Assembly (NCBI GenBank): GCA_913020235.1
Contig: CAJWBT010000162.1
Span: 1-5,878 of the forward strand
Direction of reading: 5' to 3'
Length of the DNA: 5,878 nucleotides
Source: an uncultured Chloroflexota bacterium
GTDB lineage: Bacteria; Chloroflexota; Dehalococcoidia; UBA3495
This document shows, piece by piece, positions 5,439 to 5,878 of this stretch. Positions within the stretch are counted from its first letter, which is position 1; each line of letters begins with the position of its first letter. The position numbers and the translations under genes are program-made. The notes beneath the pieces are model-generated. The model did not search any database. It was not told the origin of the DNA and saw only the letters and a list, made by a program, of their open reading frames with translations.

Positions 5439-5878
5439 AAGCGCCGGACAGGTCTATCTTGCGGGTGCGGATCTTGAAGCCGCCCATATCGATGATGGCG
5501 CTGTTGCGGCCCCCGGTACCGCCGCCCATGAGCAGCAGGATATCCTCCGGTGTTTCGGCGCAGTGAAGGACCAGCTTATCGTCGCCGGGTTTCTCGGGCC
5601 CCTGAGCCACTCCCAGGCGAATCAGCTCGGCGAGAGGGCGGCTGGCGTGCTCAATCAGATAATCCTGGATGTTGCGACGGCTCCACCCCCCCTCTTTCAA
5701 GGTCAGCGCGTGCTCCGGGCCGACGACTATCGCCCATTGGCCGGGGAATTTTTGGCCCAGGCAAGCAGACTTCATGGTGTCGGCCAGGGAGGACAAGATG
5801 GATTCCCCGGTATTGCCGTACCTGTTGTTGACGGTGATGGGGTTGTAGGCCACCGCCACGGTAACGCAGCTATCCCCG
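5437..5878 (-). CDS. Conserved uncharacterised protein, C-terminal part
   Basis: The frame is open to the right edge, so only the last 146 residues are visible and the true start lies outside; an internal GTG at 5859 has no ribosome binding site and is unlikely to be a start. Recognisable segments are NNRYGNTGESILSSLADTM, VVGPEHALTLKEGGWS, a helical DYLIEHASRPLAELIRLG, and near the end a Gly-rich LLMGGGTGGRNSAIIDMGG. I remember this order (SPEHA or GPEHA, then GWS/GWT, then a xxEHARxPL helix, then a Gly-rich strand and a short charged tail) from proteins of roughly 350-400 residues in environmental bacterial genomes that have no assigned function. The Gly-rich strand suggests ligand or nucleotide contact but does not prove it. 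No membrane segment is visible. The gene runs leftward, and its TAG at 5437-5439 overlaps the palindromic element. Confidence 0.75.
   Translation of the reverse strand, partial: GDSCVTVAVAYNPITVNNRYGNTGESILSSLADTMKSACLGQKFPGQWAIVVGPEHALTLKEGGWSRRNIQDYLIEHASRPLAELIRLGVAQGPEKPGDDKLVLHCAETPEDILLLMGGGTGGRNSAIIDMGGFKIRTRKIDLSGA

Noticed and set aside
5437..5859. A complete 140-residue gene starting at GTG 5859
   Set aside because: No ribosome binding site precedes that GTG and the frame stays open to the window edge with protein-like residues, so it is read as the end of a longer gene.

Overview
The window is protein-rich, GC-rich bacterial DNA carrying parts or all of seven genes, with no RNA genes, CRISPR array or recognisable transposase. 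The mix (tandem short-chain dehydrogenases, two luciferase-like flavin/F420 oxidoreductases from different subfamilies, an alpha/beta hydrolase with an HE oxyanion-loop variant, and a fragment of an uncharacterised GPEHA-type protein) is typical of uncultured Chloroflexota such as Dehalococcoidia/SAR202-like lineages, which are known for expanded flavin monooxygenase and dehydrogenase families. Actinobacteria-like or other F420-using soil or marine bacteria remain possible. This placement is inference from gene content, not from a marker gene.

Layout. Bases 1-2001 read rightward as one probable operon: the last codons of a first SDR, a complete second SDR (197-946), then a luciferase-like oxidoreductase of the MSMEG_2256 type starting at a GTG (979-2001). 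Bases 2022-5202 read leftward, convergent with the first block: a luciferase-like oxidoreductase of the Rv2161c type (5202 to 4234), an alpha/beta hydrolase (4136 to 3291) and a GC-poorer gene encoding a PD-(D/E)XK nuclease-like protein (3242 to 2022). Only 20 bases separate the two convergent stops. Upstream of the leftward block, 5203-5436 holds a hairpin plus U-run directed at the Rv2161c-type gene and an imperfect palindromic, MITE/REP-like element. The element's right end overlaps the stop codon of a further leftward gene that runs out of the window (5437-5878).

How the genes may work together. The SDRs, the two flavin/F420 oxidoreductases and the hydrolase form a plausible catabolic set: alcohol/ketone interconversion, oxygen insertion or hydride transfer, then C-C or ester cleavage. 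No substrate can be read from the sequence. The nuclease-like gene does not fit that theme. It has visibly lower GC, an unrelated fold and no partner gene, and looks like a horizontally acquired, possibly defence-related insertion. It is the best candidate here for undescribed biology. Family assignments come from motifs and memory; no searches were run.
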